Of a DNA stretch of 64,000 nucleotides, positions 48,385 to 59,125 are shown piece after piece. Under the pieces are notes generated by a model. That model ran no database searches, had not been told where the DNA came from, and worked only from the letters and a program-made list of their open reading frames with translations. This stretch comes from Mesostigma viride. Its lineage: Eukaryota; Streptophyta; Mesostigmatophyceae; Mesostigmatales; Mesostigmataceae. The first letter of the stretch is position 1, and each line of letters begins with the position of its first letter. The stretch covers positions 1,071,228 through 1,135,227 of the forward strand of contig RPFO01000645.1 in assembly GCA_009746045.1 (NCBI GenBank), written 5' to 3'. The position numbers and the translations under genes were made by a program.

Positions 48385-49028
48385 ACGTATTCGCGCTTTC
48401 ACGTCAAATAATCTTATGCTACTTGGCATCAGCCAGGGTGCCCTGCAGGTATCCAAAAATGTGAAACGTTGCAAATGTGCTTTTTGCAGCATACCAAGGG
48501 CAGCTGCCAAGTTTGGCTGCAATCTTCAGGAGCTCATTTGCATGGTCTAGGGTGCCTAAACAGGCTAAAACCGAGCAAAAATGCGTTTTTTATGCTATTT
48601 GACGTCACCCAGGGTGCCCTGCAGGCATCCAAAAAATGTGCAACTTTGCACATGTTCTTTGTTCAGCATGGCAAGGGCAGCTGCCAAGTTTGGCTGCAAT
48701 CTGAGCTCACTTGCATGGTCTAGGGTGCCTAAACAGGCTAAAACCGAGCAAAAATGCGGTTTTTATGCTATTTGACGTCACCCAGGGTGCCCTGCAGGCA
48801 TCCAAAAAATGTGCAACTTTGCACATGTTCTTTGTTCAGCATGGCAAGGGCAGCTGCCAAGTTTGGCTGCAATCTGATCTCATTTGCATGGTCTAGGGTG
48901 CCTAAACAGGCTAAAATCGTGCCACATCGCGGTTTTTATGCTACTTGACGTCACCGTCGGGACCCCTGCAGGTATCCAAAAAATGTGCAACTTTGCAATC
49001 CCTCTTGGGGTACTAGATAGACCTTAAC
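48385..49028 (-). repeat. Inverted block of the 174-bp satellite
   Basis: About 3.7 monomers in the opposite orientation to the 41-44 kb array. It starts directly after the CCCA tract and ends at TAGATAGACCTTAACC. It contains the inverse of the same monomer types. Confidence 0.92.
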
Positions 49029-49853
49029 CCCTAAATGGGCAGAAATACTGCCGATGCATCGGCTGTAACTTCACAATTTTGCAAACCAGATGCCATCCAA
49101 CCCACCCATATCCAATGGCTGTCCTTGGGGGCCAAGCATGTCCATGAGTTGCCCTTCGGGTTGGTATATCACAACCTTACATATATGCAGGGTAGGCCAT
49201 GTATAACTGCCGTCAAAGTCAGGGGGGTCAAGACGAGCGTTTTCATTTTTGGTAGAATGTGCATTTTGAATTATGTTGTAAGAGCTAGGCACCTACCACT
49301 TCAGGGATGATAAACAATTAGTTGCTGAACAGTTTGAGCCATTGGGGTCATCATTTGGGTGGGTATACCAGCAGTTACACCCAGTACAGCCCATAGGGGT
49401 ACCGTTGGTAAAAAGCAACCAAGGGGGTAGGAGTGGGCATACTACCTACTAATACCTACTAATATGGCCCCCAACCATGCCACACAATACATTTCCCTTC
49501 CACAATGATGGGGAAACATAACTGCATCATCACACTGCCCTTACATGGCACCTATGTGCAGGTGCCACCTTGTCCATGCACGTAGGTAACGTGGTACGGA
49601 TACCCTACGCAAGGCATGCATTCTAGGAGGCAGCCACCAACAAACTAGTGATTTTAAGCCTATTTCAGCTTGCCCTAGCAAGGATAAACTAGGCCTAAGC
49701 TGCTATAGCTTGCCAGGTGATGGCCAGCACACCTGGTGGCACATGCTGACAATGGGAAGCTTCTACTCACCGGTTACATGCTTGATGATGCCACAGAGAC
49801 CAGCCAACTGCCTCACACTCATGCAATATGTGTGTGGGAAATGTATAGCAAAC
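49029..49853. other. No gene recognised
   Basis: Non-coding-looking DNA between the satellite and a SINE. Nothing recognisable was seen. Confidence 0.4.
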
Positions 49854-49861
49854 ATATATGG

Positions 49862-50209
49862 CGGAAGGATTCAGCCGTGTTCAGCCCGTCTCACGGTGCG
49901 AGACTGAACAAGTCTCGCGTGCAGACACGTGTGTAGTACTCCTACACACAGATCTCGAGTGATTTATCTAGTACCAAATCCGAAAGGCTTGCATCACTCC
50001 CCGGACAGGAGAACTTTTGCGGATGACTGTAGGTGTAAGTTGGCGATGCCATGGTAACCGGAGACGTCCGTCCTATAGTCAGCAAAATTGGTGCGAGAGG
50101 TCCCCAGTTCGATTCCGGTCGGATTCATTTGCAGATCGCGTTTTCCGCGTTTTTCCGCGGCCCGGCACTGAACGCAAAGGTTTTCACCTTTGCGGAGTGT
50201 CTGATCAGA
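49862..50209 (+). mobile_element. Near-full-length tRNA-like SINE (~350 bp)
   Basis: Flanked by ATATATGG (49,854-49,861 and 50,210-50,217). Order: a 5' segment with GTCTCACGGTGCGAGAC, CACGTGTGTAGTACTCC and CCCCGGACAGGAG; a tRNA-like part with TAGTCAGCAAAATTGG and AGTTCGATTCC; a GC-rich CGCGTTTTTCCGCGG segment; and the 3' hairpin GCAAAGGTTTTCACCTTTGC ending TCTGATCAGA. The box B match and the GTCCG/CGGAT pairing across the 62-nt tRNA-like part support a tRNA-derived head. The anticodon arm is not evident. Confidence 0.85.
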
Positions 50210-50219
50210 ATATATGGCG

Positions 50220-50279
50220 GCCCGGCACTGAACGCAAAGGTTTTCACCTTTGCGGAGTGTCTGATCAGAATATATGGAG
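50220..50279 (+). repeat. 60-bp duplicate of the SINE 3' end plus target
   Basis: Positions 50,160-50,219 and 50,220-50,279 are nearly identical (CCCGGCACTGAACGCAAAGG ... TCTGATCAGAATATATGGMG). Either a tandem duplication or a second truncated SINE landing at the same target. Confidence 0.88.
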
Positions 50280-51008
50280 GTATTCAAACCCATACAGCCT
50301 CTAAAACTTATCACCATCACCCTGTGGCAGGTCAACTGACTGAGGGAAGCATCTAAGAAGGGTGTTTTAGAAAGGGGCCAGGCCAGGGTCAAGAAAGAGC
50401 ATGAATAATGCAAAAAGAATGTGCTACACAAGCTAGAACGTATATATAAACGTCAAACATCGATAGGAAAACGATGATTAAGCTTTACCAGGCATGGATG
50501 GCGTTACCTTGGCCCAGGCGGTGGCCGCAAAATGGCGCATTTCGGCACACCAAAGTTGTGCAGCATGGTCGCTGGATTCGGCGATTTCTGGCCACCCTTG
50601 CACGTTTACGACTACCATGTATCATAAAAAGTACAAAGAAACCAATATATCCTTTAAAATACGCCGGAAAGGTATTGCTGTCAACGTTTCTATCGCCGAT
50701 AGAAACGTTCCGGTCCGGCCTGATCGCAGTTTTTTCCAGCAAGAACGCTGCCGACACCTATCAAATGGCATTCCCGCGAACCAAAAATTGGCCTGTATCA
50801 TCTTTAGGACGTATAAAATCAATTTCCTGACTTTGGTCAGAAAATTCGAACGAAAACGTAAATGCCATGCGTGGGCGCAAGCCGCCATGGCCAGGTCGTC
50901 GTTTTCCGGAATGCACGTTGTACGCGAAAAAGTACGTACCTGACCCCTTGTACTTTGACCGGCCAGAACACCTCTATAACTTTGTCAGAAGTATGCAAAC
51001 CCTAGTAC
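50280..51008. other. Gene-free stretch with a 12-bp-arm palindrome
   Basis: 50,682-50,708 is AACGTTTCTATC, GCC, GATAGAAACGTT, a perfect hairpin. Overlapping open frames on both strands here share this palindrome and show no domain. Confidence 0.6.
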
Positions 51009-51340
51009 CATTAATTAATTAATTAAAATCATAGCTCCGTGGGGAGCATATGTAACACATAGCCCTGAGAAAGGGGCATCTATGGGTTTGTAATACAATC
51101 AGGGCGACAACCTGCAGGTGTAGGATGTACAACTATCACCTGCTCTGGGTGCACTAGGTGCACCTGCACCTCCATGGTGGTTCATGCCTCCTAATCAAGC
51201 ACAGGCACCCAGGGGGGGCTTGAGGAGAGGGCCTAGAAGGCCTGCATGACATGGGGTGGAAGGTATGTGGCTAGGCTATAGCTAGGGTACACATGGCCTC
51301 TCAGCAGGGAGTAACTCCCTGCATGGGCAAAGCATGACTC
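51009..51340 (-). mobile_element. Truncated family B LINE 3' end, TTAA tail
   Basis: Minus orientation. The tail TTAATTAATTAATTAA is followed by ATCATAGCTCCGTGGGGAGC, CCCTGAGAAAGGGGCAT and, at the inner end, CTCTCAGCAGGGAGTAACTC, matching the element 3' regions at 56.5 and 58.9 kb. No target duplication found. Confidence 0.75.
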
Positions 51341-52110
51341 GAAATTGCTACGGCTATTGCAAGGGCGGGTGTGGGCCCGTCAAGTAAGCATACATGGCCA
51401 CGTCACTAAGCTTTCTAGTCTACACTACTGCTATATATTCCCTAGGCTGGGGTGGCTGGGGTGGCTGGGGCGGCAGGGGTCGCCTGCCAGGGCTTGTGGG
51501 CGACGTAGATGTCCGCCCCCTTCCAGTAGACCGGCTTCTGCCCCGCCGTCTGCCGAAGCTGGAGGTAGGTCGGCCATAGCTCCCCACATCAATCCGACGC
51601 CGCGCCAAAGTGTCCGCGGCAAATCCGGGGTGAAATTGACGAAATTCGGTGCGCGCGGGAGATGTTGAGTGCAAATTCCATTGCGAAGGCTATGGTAGCG
51701 TGAAAATTTACTGTGCACGGATTACGAAGCCATTTTGTACCGGATATCGCTTGTTCGATCGGCATTAACGTAAGGAAATTTATTCTGCAAAAAAAACGTC
51801 GGGAAACAGTTACTTTGTGTGTGTGTGCGAGGGCAAACACGCAGCAGTGGCCAGTTTCGCCCGCCGAGCTCAGCCACCCGTGCGTGTGCAAGGTAATGTC
51901 TAGCACAGATTAAGACGCACCTGGTGGGAGGGCACACTTTCGAACGATTCCTTATATCATTTCGAAGAAATCCAGCACAACGATTCCCTTAATTTTGCGT
52001 TTCCATGTTGCACGCAATTTTTCCGTAAAAGTCAGATTTATAGGAGCGCTGACAGGGGCAAAAATGCATGTCGTAGATTTAATCGCTTTTACCCCATTTC
52101 TTGCAGCTTT
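51341..52110. other. No gene recognised
   Basis: Short frames only. A GGCTGGGGT triplication lies at about 51,446-51,475. Confidence 0.4.
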
Positions 52111-52233
52111 ATGGCTTCCCTTGGGGTTATCAACATTGTTCACTGCATAAATTGCGGGCGGCGCTTGCTGCCGACGTCGCTGGTGTGCCCGGGGTGCGGG
52201 AGAACCAACATCTACTGGTTTCTATCGTCGTAA
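52111..52233 (+). CDS. 40-residue zinc-ribbon micro-ORF or exon
   Basis: The ATG is at 52,111 and TAA at 52,231. The protein contains CINCGRRLLPTSLVCPGCG, a CxxC-x10-CxxCG pair, the spacing of a zinc-ribbon or treble-clef knuckle. TTTCTTGCAG lies just before the ATG, so it may be an exon whose acceptor is at 52,106. No partner exon was found. Codon use is mixed. Function unknown. Confidence 0.35.
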   Translation: MASLGVINIVHCINCGRRLLPTSLVCPGCGRTNIYWFLSS

Positions 52234-52592
52234 CCCGCTTTTTTATCGTCATTATTCGGCGTCTTCTAGTGGTTTAAGCGTCCGGCGACGGGCGAAAAGA
52301 ACTCTTACCCTGACGCCATGGCCTGAGGAGGCAATCCGAGAAGGACTGGGGCGGGCGGGCGAAATAAAACGCGACAGTGCCCGCACCCTGCCGGCGCACC
52401 CAGGCGAACAAGACAAAGTGCACCGTTCCCCCCCTGTGCCCATCGCTGCCGTCGCCGGGCGGCACGTTGGGCAGGCGGCTCCTTCCCCCTTCTTTCGTGC
52501 CTGTTGCATCATTTTGAACCCCTCACCAACGGAGGCATGTTAATGAATGAGTGGATACATGCATGAATGAACGGATCCGGATGCATGAATGA

Positions 52593-53180
52593 TTGGGGGA
52601 GGGAGGGAGGGAGGGAGGGAGGGAGGGAGGGAGGGAGGGAGGGAGGGAGGGAGGGAGGGAGGGAGGGAGGGAGGGAGGGAGGGAGGGAGGGAGGGAGGGA
52701 GGGAGGAGGGAGGGAGGGAGGGAGGGAGGGAGGGGGGGAGGGAGGGAGGGAGGAGGGAGGGAGGGAGGGAGGGAGGGAGGGAGGGAGGGAGGGAGGGAGG
52801 GAGGGAGGGAGGGAGGGAGGGAGGGAGGGAGGGAGGGAGGGAGGGAGGGAGGAGGGAGGGAGGGAGGGAGGGAGGGAGGGGGAGGGAGGGAGGGAGGGAG
52901 GGAGGAGGGAGGGAGGGAGGGAGGGAGGGAGGGAGGGGGAGGGAGGGAGGAGGGAGGGAGGGAGGGAGGGAGGGAGGGAGGGAGGGAGGGAGGAGGAGGG
53001 AGGGAGGGAGGGAGGGAGGGAGGAGGGAGGGAGGGAGGGAGGGAGGGAGGGAGGGAGGGAGGGAGGGAGGGAGGAGGGAGGGAGGGAGGGAGGGAGGGAG
53101 GGAGGGAGGGAGGGAGGGAGGGAGGGAGGGAGGGAGGGAGGGAGGGAGGCAGGGAGCGAGGGAGCGAGGGAGGGAGGGCA
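52593..53180. repeat. GGGA tetranucleotide tract
   Basis: About 590 bp of GGGA units with scattered GGA deletions and a few GGGGGA variants, ending in GGGAGCGAGGGAGCGAGGGA. Open frames are artefacts (GREGG or PSLPPS repeats). Confidence 0.95.
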
Positions 53181-53209
53181 TGACTGACGGAGGGCATGAA
53201 TGGGGGAGG

Positions 53210-53465
<256 letters not shown>

Positions 53466-53471
53466 GGTTAT

Positions 53472-53589
53472 ATGGGTGGGTGGTCGGGTGGGTGGGTGGG
53501 TGGGTGGGTGGGTGGGTGGGTGGGTGGGTGGGTGGGTGGGTGGGTGGGTGGGTGGGTGGGTGGGTGGGTGGGTGGGTGGGTGGGTGGGT
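53472..53589. repeat. GGGT tract, left part
   Basis: About 28 GGGT units directly before the hAT-like element; the tract resumes after it at 55,339. Confidence 0.95.
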
Positions 53590-55338
53590 CAGAGTGAGAT
53601 CGTACGTTATACGCGTTATACGGTCACGGTGGAGTATAATGTATAATACGGTATAATGCGGTATAATACGGTATTATACGTTTTCGTACGGACACACTCA
53701 GAATACTCTGATTTTACACATTTTAAGACACCCACCATCAATCCACATGTTTTTAACACTGTTTTGGACATAATCCAAGGTTGCCCTACCCTCGGCTATA
53801 CTCTATACGGTGGATATTGTGGACACGATCGATGTATTGCATGTAATACTGAGAATGTAAACGTGCGCATGCATAATTGTGTGTATGTGTATATATGTGG
53901 CTTTATATTGGTTATGTTTACTTGGGTGCCTTCACTTTGATGCAAGTAATTATATATTTTAATATATATATGTGGCTGTGCATGCACGCAAATACTACAG
54001 TAGTATACAATTAATGCATGTAGTATGTTTGCATGGTGCGATGCTATGTGAATATACTGAGCTGCATGTGACTACAGGTGTGTGACTCGTGGTGTGCATT
54101 AATTAATTAATTAACTGAATTAATTAATTAATATTAATTAATCTCGTGTCCCCGTTGGGGAACCACGGAGGCTAAACAGGTGGGGATGTGATAAGTAACT
54201 CACATATTCTCACCTTCCATACAACAACCTTGTTTTCCAGCAGGCTGAAGAGCATGACAGGCGTCTATGAGCTCGCCAGCTCCTTGCAACGGTGATGCCG
54301 CTCCCAGGCAGCTAGGGTCCTTGACTACGCAATATAGAATGTCTACCGTGTGAAAACCTCCATACAGGAAGCGTAGCAAAGCCAGATAACTGCCCGATCA
54401 ATTCTGGGTAGCTTTAGGAAGCATGGCATACGCAGCGTAAGGAAAACCATTGAAAGCTGCGGAAAATCTGATAGCACAACTGCAACAAGTGGAGAACAAA
54501 ATAGCAAGAAAAACCCAGAAACGGCGCAAAAAGTTTCATGCCAGGTTCATTAAGAGCGCAAACAGACTGGGCGGTGACATGCGGCAAATCAACGTACCAC
54601 GGCCGGCATTATTTCCTACCCAGGCGCGCAAGAAAAGCCAGCCAGCCATGGATGGATTAACCGCGGATCGCGCAGGCCTGAACGAAATCATTTTAGAAAT
54701 GACAGGAAATGGCCGCAGATCGAAGATGCTTAGGTTATTTTCATGGTGTCCGTTACTAAACGGCTCTTGCTGCATCAAAATAACCCACGAATGTCGAGTT
54801 CTACCGTCGCAGGCACACATGCTAGATTATTCATCGCGGCCAAATTGACGTTGGATGAGACCCCCGTGCAAATCTGTACCAACAAAGGCAGCGAATTTGC
54901 AAATAGTGCAGATCTTGCTATGAAACATCATAATAGAACATCACTTTTAACCATCGGCTTAATTTTTTCGCCTGTCGCCCGCCGGATTAGCCATATTTTA
55001 ACGGAACGCACGTCGCCATGGCCACCTCCGCACGGTGCGCGCACTGTGCACCACAATGTCAAAATAAGATCGCGTCGAATTGTGAAAGTTCAGACGGGTC
55101 AGTACTTATAGTAGAGATACGAAATCTGTGGCTTCAAATCGTTGCCCTGTCGTTCTGGCATCCTAGCCGCGCAAAACGTAAAAAAAACGCGGAAAACACG
55201 GCATCATACGGTATAATACGGTATTATACGTCATTATACGCTAAAACGTATTATAACGTATGAATCATACGCTCAAAGCCAGCGTATTACGTATTATACC
55301 GTATTATACCGTATTATACGGCGTATGATCTCACTCTG
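53590..55338. mobile_element. hAT-like non-autonomous transposon inside the GGGT tract
   Basis: It begins CAGAGTGAGATCGTAC and ends GTATGATCTCACTCTG, i.e. a 12-bp perfect inverted end (CAGAGTGAGATC) with further imperfect pairing. Flanking 8-mers are GGGTGGGT on both sides, consistent with the 8-bp duplication of hAT elements, although the tract itself would give the same. Both subterminal regions are rich in GTATAATACGG and its inverse. Open frames at about 54,450-55,111 are not recognisable as a transposase. A family A tail interrupts it near 54,100. Confidence 0.75.
54097..54195 (-). mobile_element. Family A retroelement 3' end within the hAT-like element
   Basis: Minus orientation: several TTAATTAA blocks (54,097-54,142), then CTCGTGTCCCCGTTGGGG and ACCACGGAGG, matching the family A end at 39.7 kb. 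The inner boundary is unclear. Confidence 0.6.
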
Positions 55339-55660
55339 GGGTGGGTGGGTGGGTGGGTGGGTGGGTGGGTGGGTGGGTGGGTGGGTGGGTGGGTGGGGGT
55401 GGGTGGGTGGGTGGGTGGGTGGGTGGGTGGGTGGGTGGGTGGGTGGGGGTGGGTGGGTGGGTGGGTGGGTGGGTGGGTGGTGGGTGGGTGGGTGGGTGGG
55501 TGGTGGGTGGGTGGGTGGGTGGGTGGGTGGGTGGGTGGGTGGGTGGGTGGGTGGGTGGTGGGTGGGTGGGTGGGTGGGTGGGTGGGTGGTGGGTGGGTGG
55601 GTGGGTGGGTGGGTGGGTGGGTGGGTGGGTGGGTGGGTGGGTGGGTGGGTGGGTGGGTTG
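55339..55660. repeat. GGGT tract, right part
   Basis: About 320 bp of GGGT with a few GGGGGT and GGT variants. It continues the tract interrupted at 53,589. Confidence 0.95.
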
Positions 55661-55829
55661 GGAAGGTGTGCTTTTTATTATGATGATTAGCTAAGTTACA
55701 TGTGTGTTATTGATGCACATGTTGACGTTGTATCATGGGCGTGTGCCCCTAAGTCTGCCTTCCTGCATTGTCACATAATATATATAATCTAGATGTGTTG
55801 TTGGGAACCTGATTATACATTCCAAACTG

Positions 55830-57165
55830 GAATGAAATCTTGACAACTATGTGATGAAACCCTTGAAAAACAATTACTAGGAACTGCATTTTTTGTGTTA
55901 TGTTCGTTAGCATCTGTCACCTATTTGTCGTGCAAACAGTCTGAATTTCTTGTGGGCAGTTAACATAGATGTTTTTATGAGCTGTGCAAAGTTCTAGGCT
56001 TAACTGAGTTCATTGATATGTGCACCCATGTGTCGGAACCCTTGGAAAACCATGAAAAACTGCATATTGGGGGGTATTTATGCTAGCATATGTCACCATT
56101 TTACCATCTAACCAGCCTGAAACTTTGTGGGCATGCTGCATGGGATGTGTTTAGAACATGTGCAAAGTTCCAGGCCCAACTGAGTTCATTTGGTGTCATT
56201 ATATATGCATATGTGTGATGAAAACCTTGGAAAACCATGGAAAAAATGCATTTGGGGGTATTTATGCTAGCATCTGTCACCATTTCGTCAACCAACCAGC
56301 CTGAATCTTTGTGGGCATGCTTCATGGCATGTGTTTAGAACATGTGCAAAGTTCCAGGCCCAACTGAGTTCATTTGGTGTCATTATATATGCATATGTAC
56401 ATGTACGCCTCCTAGAGGCACTATCCCAGCTAAGCCCCGCGCTTTATTTAATCATGTACATGTGTGCCTATGATGTGCCACACTCCAGACGATGCATAGC
56501 CTTATTTAGTAATGTTGTGCCCATGCAGGGAGTCACTCTCTGCTGAGAAGCCATGCCATAGCTCTTGTATAGCCATGATGATCTTCCCCCTCACAGGCAT
56601 GCTCCCCCCTTACCCGGGCATAGCGTGATAGACCATGAGGGTGCGGGTGCCCTGGTGCACCTAGAGCAAGTGTTGTTTACATTCCCACCCTTGCAGGAAG
56701 TAGCTTAGAATGTATTATAGGCCCATATGCCCCTTCTCAGGGCTATGTGCTACATATACTCCCAACGGAGTTATGTTCCTAATTAATTAATTAATTAATA
56801 TATGCATATGTGTGATGAAACCCTTGGAAAACCATGAAAAACTGCATTTTGGGGGTATTTATGCTAGCATTTGTCACCAATTTGTCATCCAACCAGCCTG
56901 AAACTTTGTGGGCATGCTGCATGGGATGTGTTTAGAACATGTGCAAAGTTCCAGGCCCAACTGAGTTCATTTGGTGTCATTATATATGCATATGCGTGAT
57001 AAAACCCTTCAAAAACCATGAAAAACTGCATTTTTTGGGTATTTATGCTAGCATTTGTCACCAATTTGTCATCCAACCAGCCTGAAACTTTGTGGGCATG
57101 TTGCATGGGATGTGTTTAGAACATGTGCAAAGTTCCAGGCCCAACTGAGTTCATTTGATGTCATT
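55830..57165. repeat. Second satellite, ~185-bp monomers
   Basis: The key segments TTTATGCTAGCAT.TGTCACC, CAGCCTGAA.CTTTGTGGG, AACATGTGCAAAGTTCCAGG and ACTGAGTTCATTTGGTGTCA recur at about 185-bp spacing (for example near 56,075, 56,262, 56,858 and 57,042). The leftmost copies are diverged. It is interrupted by the LINE end at 56,399-56,797 and, at its right, by the element starting at 57,176. It shares ACATGTGCAAAGTT and a similar length with the 174-bp satellite, so the two may be distant relatives. Confidence 0.88.
56399..56797 (+). mobile_element. 399-bp 5'-truncated family B LINE with 14-bp target duplication
   Basis: ATATATGCATATGT flanks it at 56,385-56,398 and 56,798-56,811. The insert ends GGGCTATGTGCTACATATAC, TCCCAACGGAGTTATGTTCC and a TTAA-type tail. 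Its last ~300 bp match the 3' region of the ORF1-only element at 58.8-59.1 kb, except that the tail there is AATTC. Confidence 0.93.
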
Positions 57166-57175
57166 ATCTATGCAT

Positions 57176-59115
57176 TATCAATGCCACGAGCCACGAGGTA
57201 GCCATGGCTGACGGCGGAGCTCATAACTTTCACGTTTGAGCCCCAAATTCAGCTGTGAATATCACTATCGCTTCGTCTTTCTAAGACGCACATGCTGATA
57301 TAATTTTCCGAATCTAACACGCAATATATGACGAGCAAACGTCCTTTGACGCAACGCAGTTTGGCGGATGCGCTCGCCCATGAAACTGCGGCAGCTGCGG
57401 CTGCAGCTTCGCCATCAGGTCCGGTAGACAGCGGTGACACTAGTCGTGCACTGGTGGCCACCCAGCAACCTCCCGGGCTTAATGCCTCGCCATCGGCATC
57501 GCCTGACCCGAAACGCACCCGCCCAGCCGACAAAACAGGATGGTCCCGCCCCTCGGAACCGCGCTTTCGGCCCCACCCTTTCAAGGTCGATGATCACGAC
57601 TGGAACAACCTGTCTCCTTACGATGCTATGGACTGCATCTTCTACGGGGACTACGCCTCGCTTTACGACCTGTGCCTCCATCTTTACGACCAAGGTCGCC
57701 TCATCGGCAGCAACGGCTGCCGCTGGCAAACCCACGGCGCCCTGCTTGGCTGCCCCCGCCCCCAGCTCCAGCACACCATCCTCAACTCCCTTCTCGAGCG
57801 CTCTGACGACGAGATCTGGGCTCCATCCATCTCCGCCCCCACCCTCCGTTCCATCCTCACGGAAGCCTTTCAGCAGCACGTGACCCCCCTTGCTGCTGAC
57901 GTCGCAGCAATGGGTGGCACGCTGGCTGCTGAACTTCCTCACATTTCCGCCGCTGCCGCCTCCACCTCCACTGCCATTTCCGCCTCCACTGCCGACATCA
58001 AAGCCCAGCTCCTCGACCTCGACCAACGCCTTCAAGCCACCGCCAACGCCCTTGAGAGCTTGCATGACACCGCCGGCCTCACCGCCCAGGCGGTGAAGGA
58101 CATCGCCGCCCAGCCGGCGTCTGCTGGCCCGGCCGGCGATGCTCCCTCCACCTGGGCGGACTTGCTTAAGCAGCACACCACCTCCACCACCTCCACCATC
58201 TCGGCACAACTCAAGCAACAAGCCCTCGACCTTCGCGAGGAAACCGACATCGCCCGGCGCAGCCACAATGTCATCGTCAAGCACTTCGACCAGCCGGCAG
58301 GTGAGACCTCCACGACCCTTCTTGAGGCATTTAAGCGCGACATTCTTGCCCCCATGCTACTCACTGGTGAGCTGGACATGTCGGCTGTCCGCCTCCCCCG
58401 CGCGCGGGGGAAGGCTGGCCCGGCACCCGTGCTCCTCACCTTTAAGTACATGGCGGACAAGCTGTCGTTCCTTAAATGCCGCAAGAAGCTCTCGAGGACT
58501 CGCTTCACGCTGGACGACGACTTGACCCTGGCCCAGCAACAGCGGCGACGCGAGCTATGGCCGGCCTACCTTCAGCTCCGGCACAGCGCAGGGGGGAAGC
58601 CGGTATACTGGAGGGGGGCGGTCATCCACGTTGACCACAAGCCCTGGCAGCCCCCTCCTGCCACCCCAGACTAGGGAATTCATACCAGTAGTGTAGATTA
58701 GTCAGGCTTAGCCTAGCATGTGGCCCACGCGCATGTGCGCCCATAATGGCCCCCATGGATGTTGTCTACAGGATTTAGCCAAGCCCTGCCTATAACGGGA
58801 CCCCCATGGATGTTGCATTAAGAATTTCGCCATGCTATGCCATGCAGAGAGATGCTCTCTGTAGAGAAGCCATGTCCTAGCTCTTGTATAGCCATGATGA
58901 TCTTCCCCACCTATGACAGGCTCCCCTTCGCTGGGTGTTGCCTGAAACTCTGGGTGGTGCAGGTGCCCTAGTGCACCTAGAGCAAGTGTTGTTTACATTC
59001 CCACCCTTGCAGGAAGTAGCTTAGAATGTATGATAGGCCATATGCCCCTTCTCTGGGCTATGTGCTACATATACTCCCAACGGAGTTATGTTACAATTCA
59101 ATTCAATTCAATTCA
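57176..59115 (+). mobile_element. Complete 1.94-kb ORF1-only LINE-like element
   Basis: Flanked by ATCTATGCAT at 57,166-57,175 and 59,116-59,125. The 5' region starts near GCCACGAGCCACGAGG and is shared with the copy at 62.8 kb; both contain CTTTCTAAGACGCACATGCT shortly before the ATG. A single 448-codon ORF follows, then a ~440-bp 3' region of family B ending in an AATTC pentamer tail. No endonuclease or reverse transcriptase is present between ORF and tail. The satellite continues beyond the right flank. Confidence 0.88.
57328..58674 (+). CDS. LINE ORF1p-like RNA-binding protein
   Basis: 448 residues, intact. Residues ~1-75 are Ala/Pro/Ser-rich and basic (MTSKRPLTQRSL start). ~75-180 is a globular region with DAMDCIFYGDYASLYDLC. 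~190-270 is a long Ala/Leu heptad-like coiled-coil region (LAADVAAMGGTLAAELP, IKAQLLDLDQRLQATANALE). ~285-330 is a second helix, and ~330-440 resembles the RRM-like and C-terminal part of LINE ORF1 proteins (PVLLTFKYMADKLSFLKCRK, LDDDLTLAQQQRRRELWPAY, YWRGAVIHVD). Such proteins coat LINE RNA and act as chaperones. The start is chosen by agreement of three copies. It could serve an autonomous partner in trans. Confidence 0.82.
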   Translation: MTSKRPLTQRSLADALAHETAAAAAAASPSGPVDSGDTSRALVATQQPPGLNASPSASPDPKRTRPADKTGWSRPSEPRFRPHPFKVDDHDWNNLSPYDAMDCIFYGDYASLYDLCLHLYDQGRLIGSNGCRWQTHGALLGCPRPQLQHTILNSLLERSDDEIWAPSISAPTLRSILTEAFQQHVTPLAADVAAMGGTLAAELPHISAAAASTSTAISASTADIKAQLLDLDQRLQATANALESLHDTAGLTAQAVKDIAAQPASAGPAGDAPSTWADLLKQHTTSTTSTISAQLKQQALDLREETDIARRSHNVIVKHFDQPAGETSTTLLEAFKRDILAPMLLTGELDMSAVRLPRARGKAGPAPVLLTFKYMADKLSFLKCRKKLSRTRFTLDDDLTLAQQQRRRELWPAYLQLRHSAGGKPVYWRGAVIHVDHKPWQPPPATPD

Positions 59116-59125
59116 ATCTATGCAT

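Noticed and set aside
47458-48522. Proline/histidine- and glycine/tryptophan-rich large frames
   Set aside because: Products of the CCCA tetranucleotide tract on both strands.
50190-50215. Hammerhead ribozyme core suggested by CTGATCAGA at the SINE end
   Set aside because: The core needs CTGANGA; here C replaces the required G and no matching GAAA stem arrangement is present.
50494-50943. 149-codon plus-strand frame with an overlapping minus-strand frame
   Set aside because: Both contain the same palindrome, codon use is not GC3-biased like the host genes, and no domain is recognisable.
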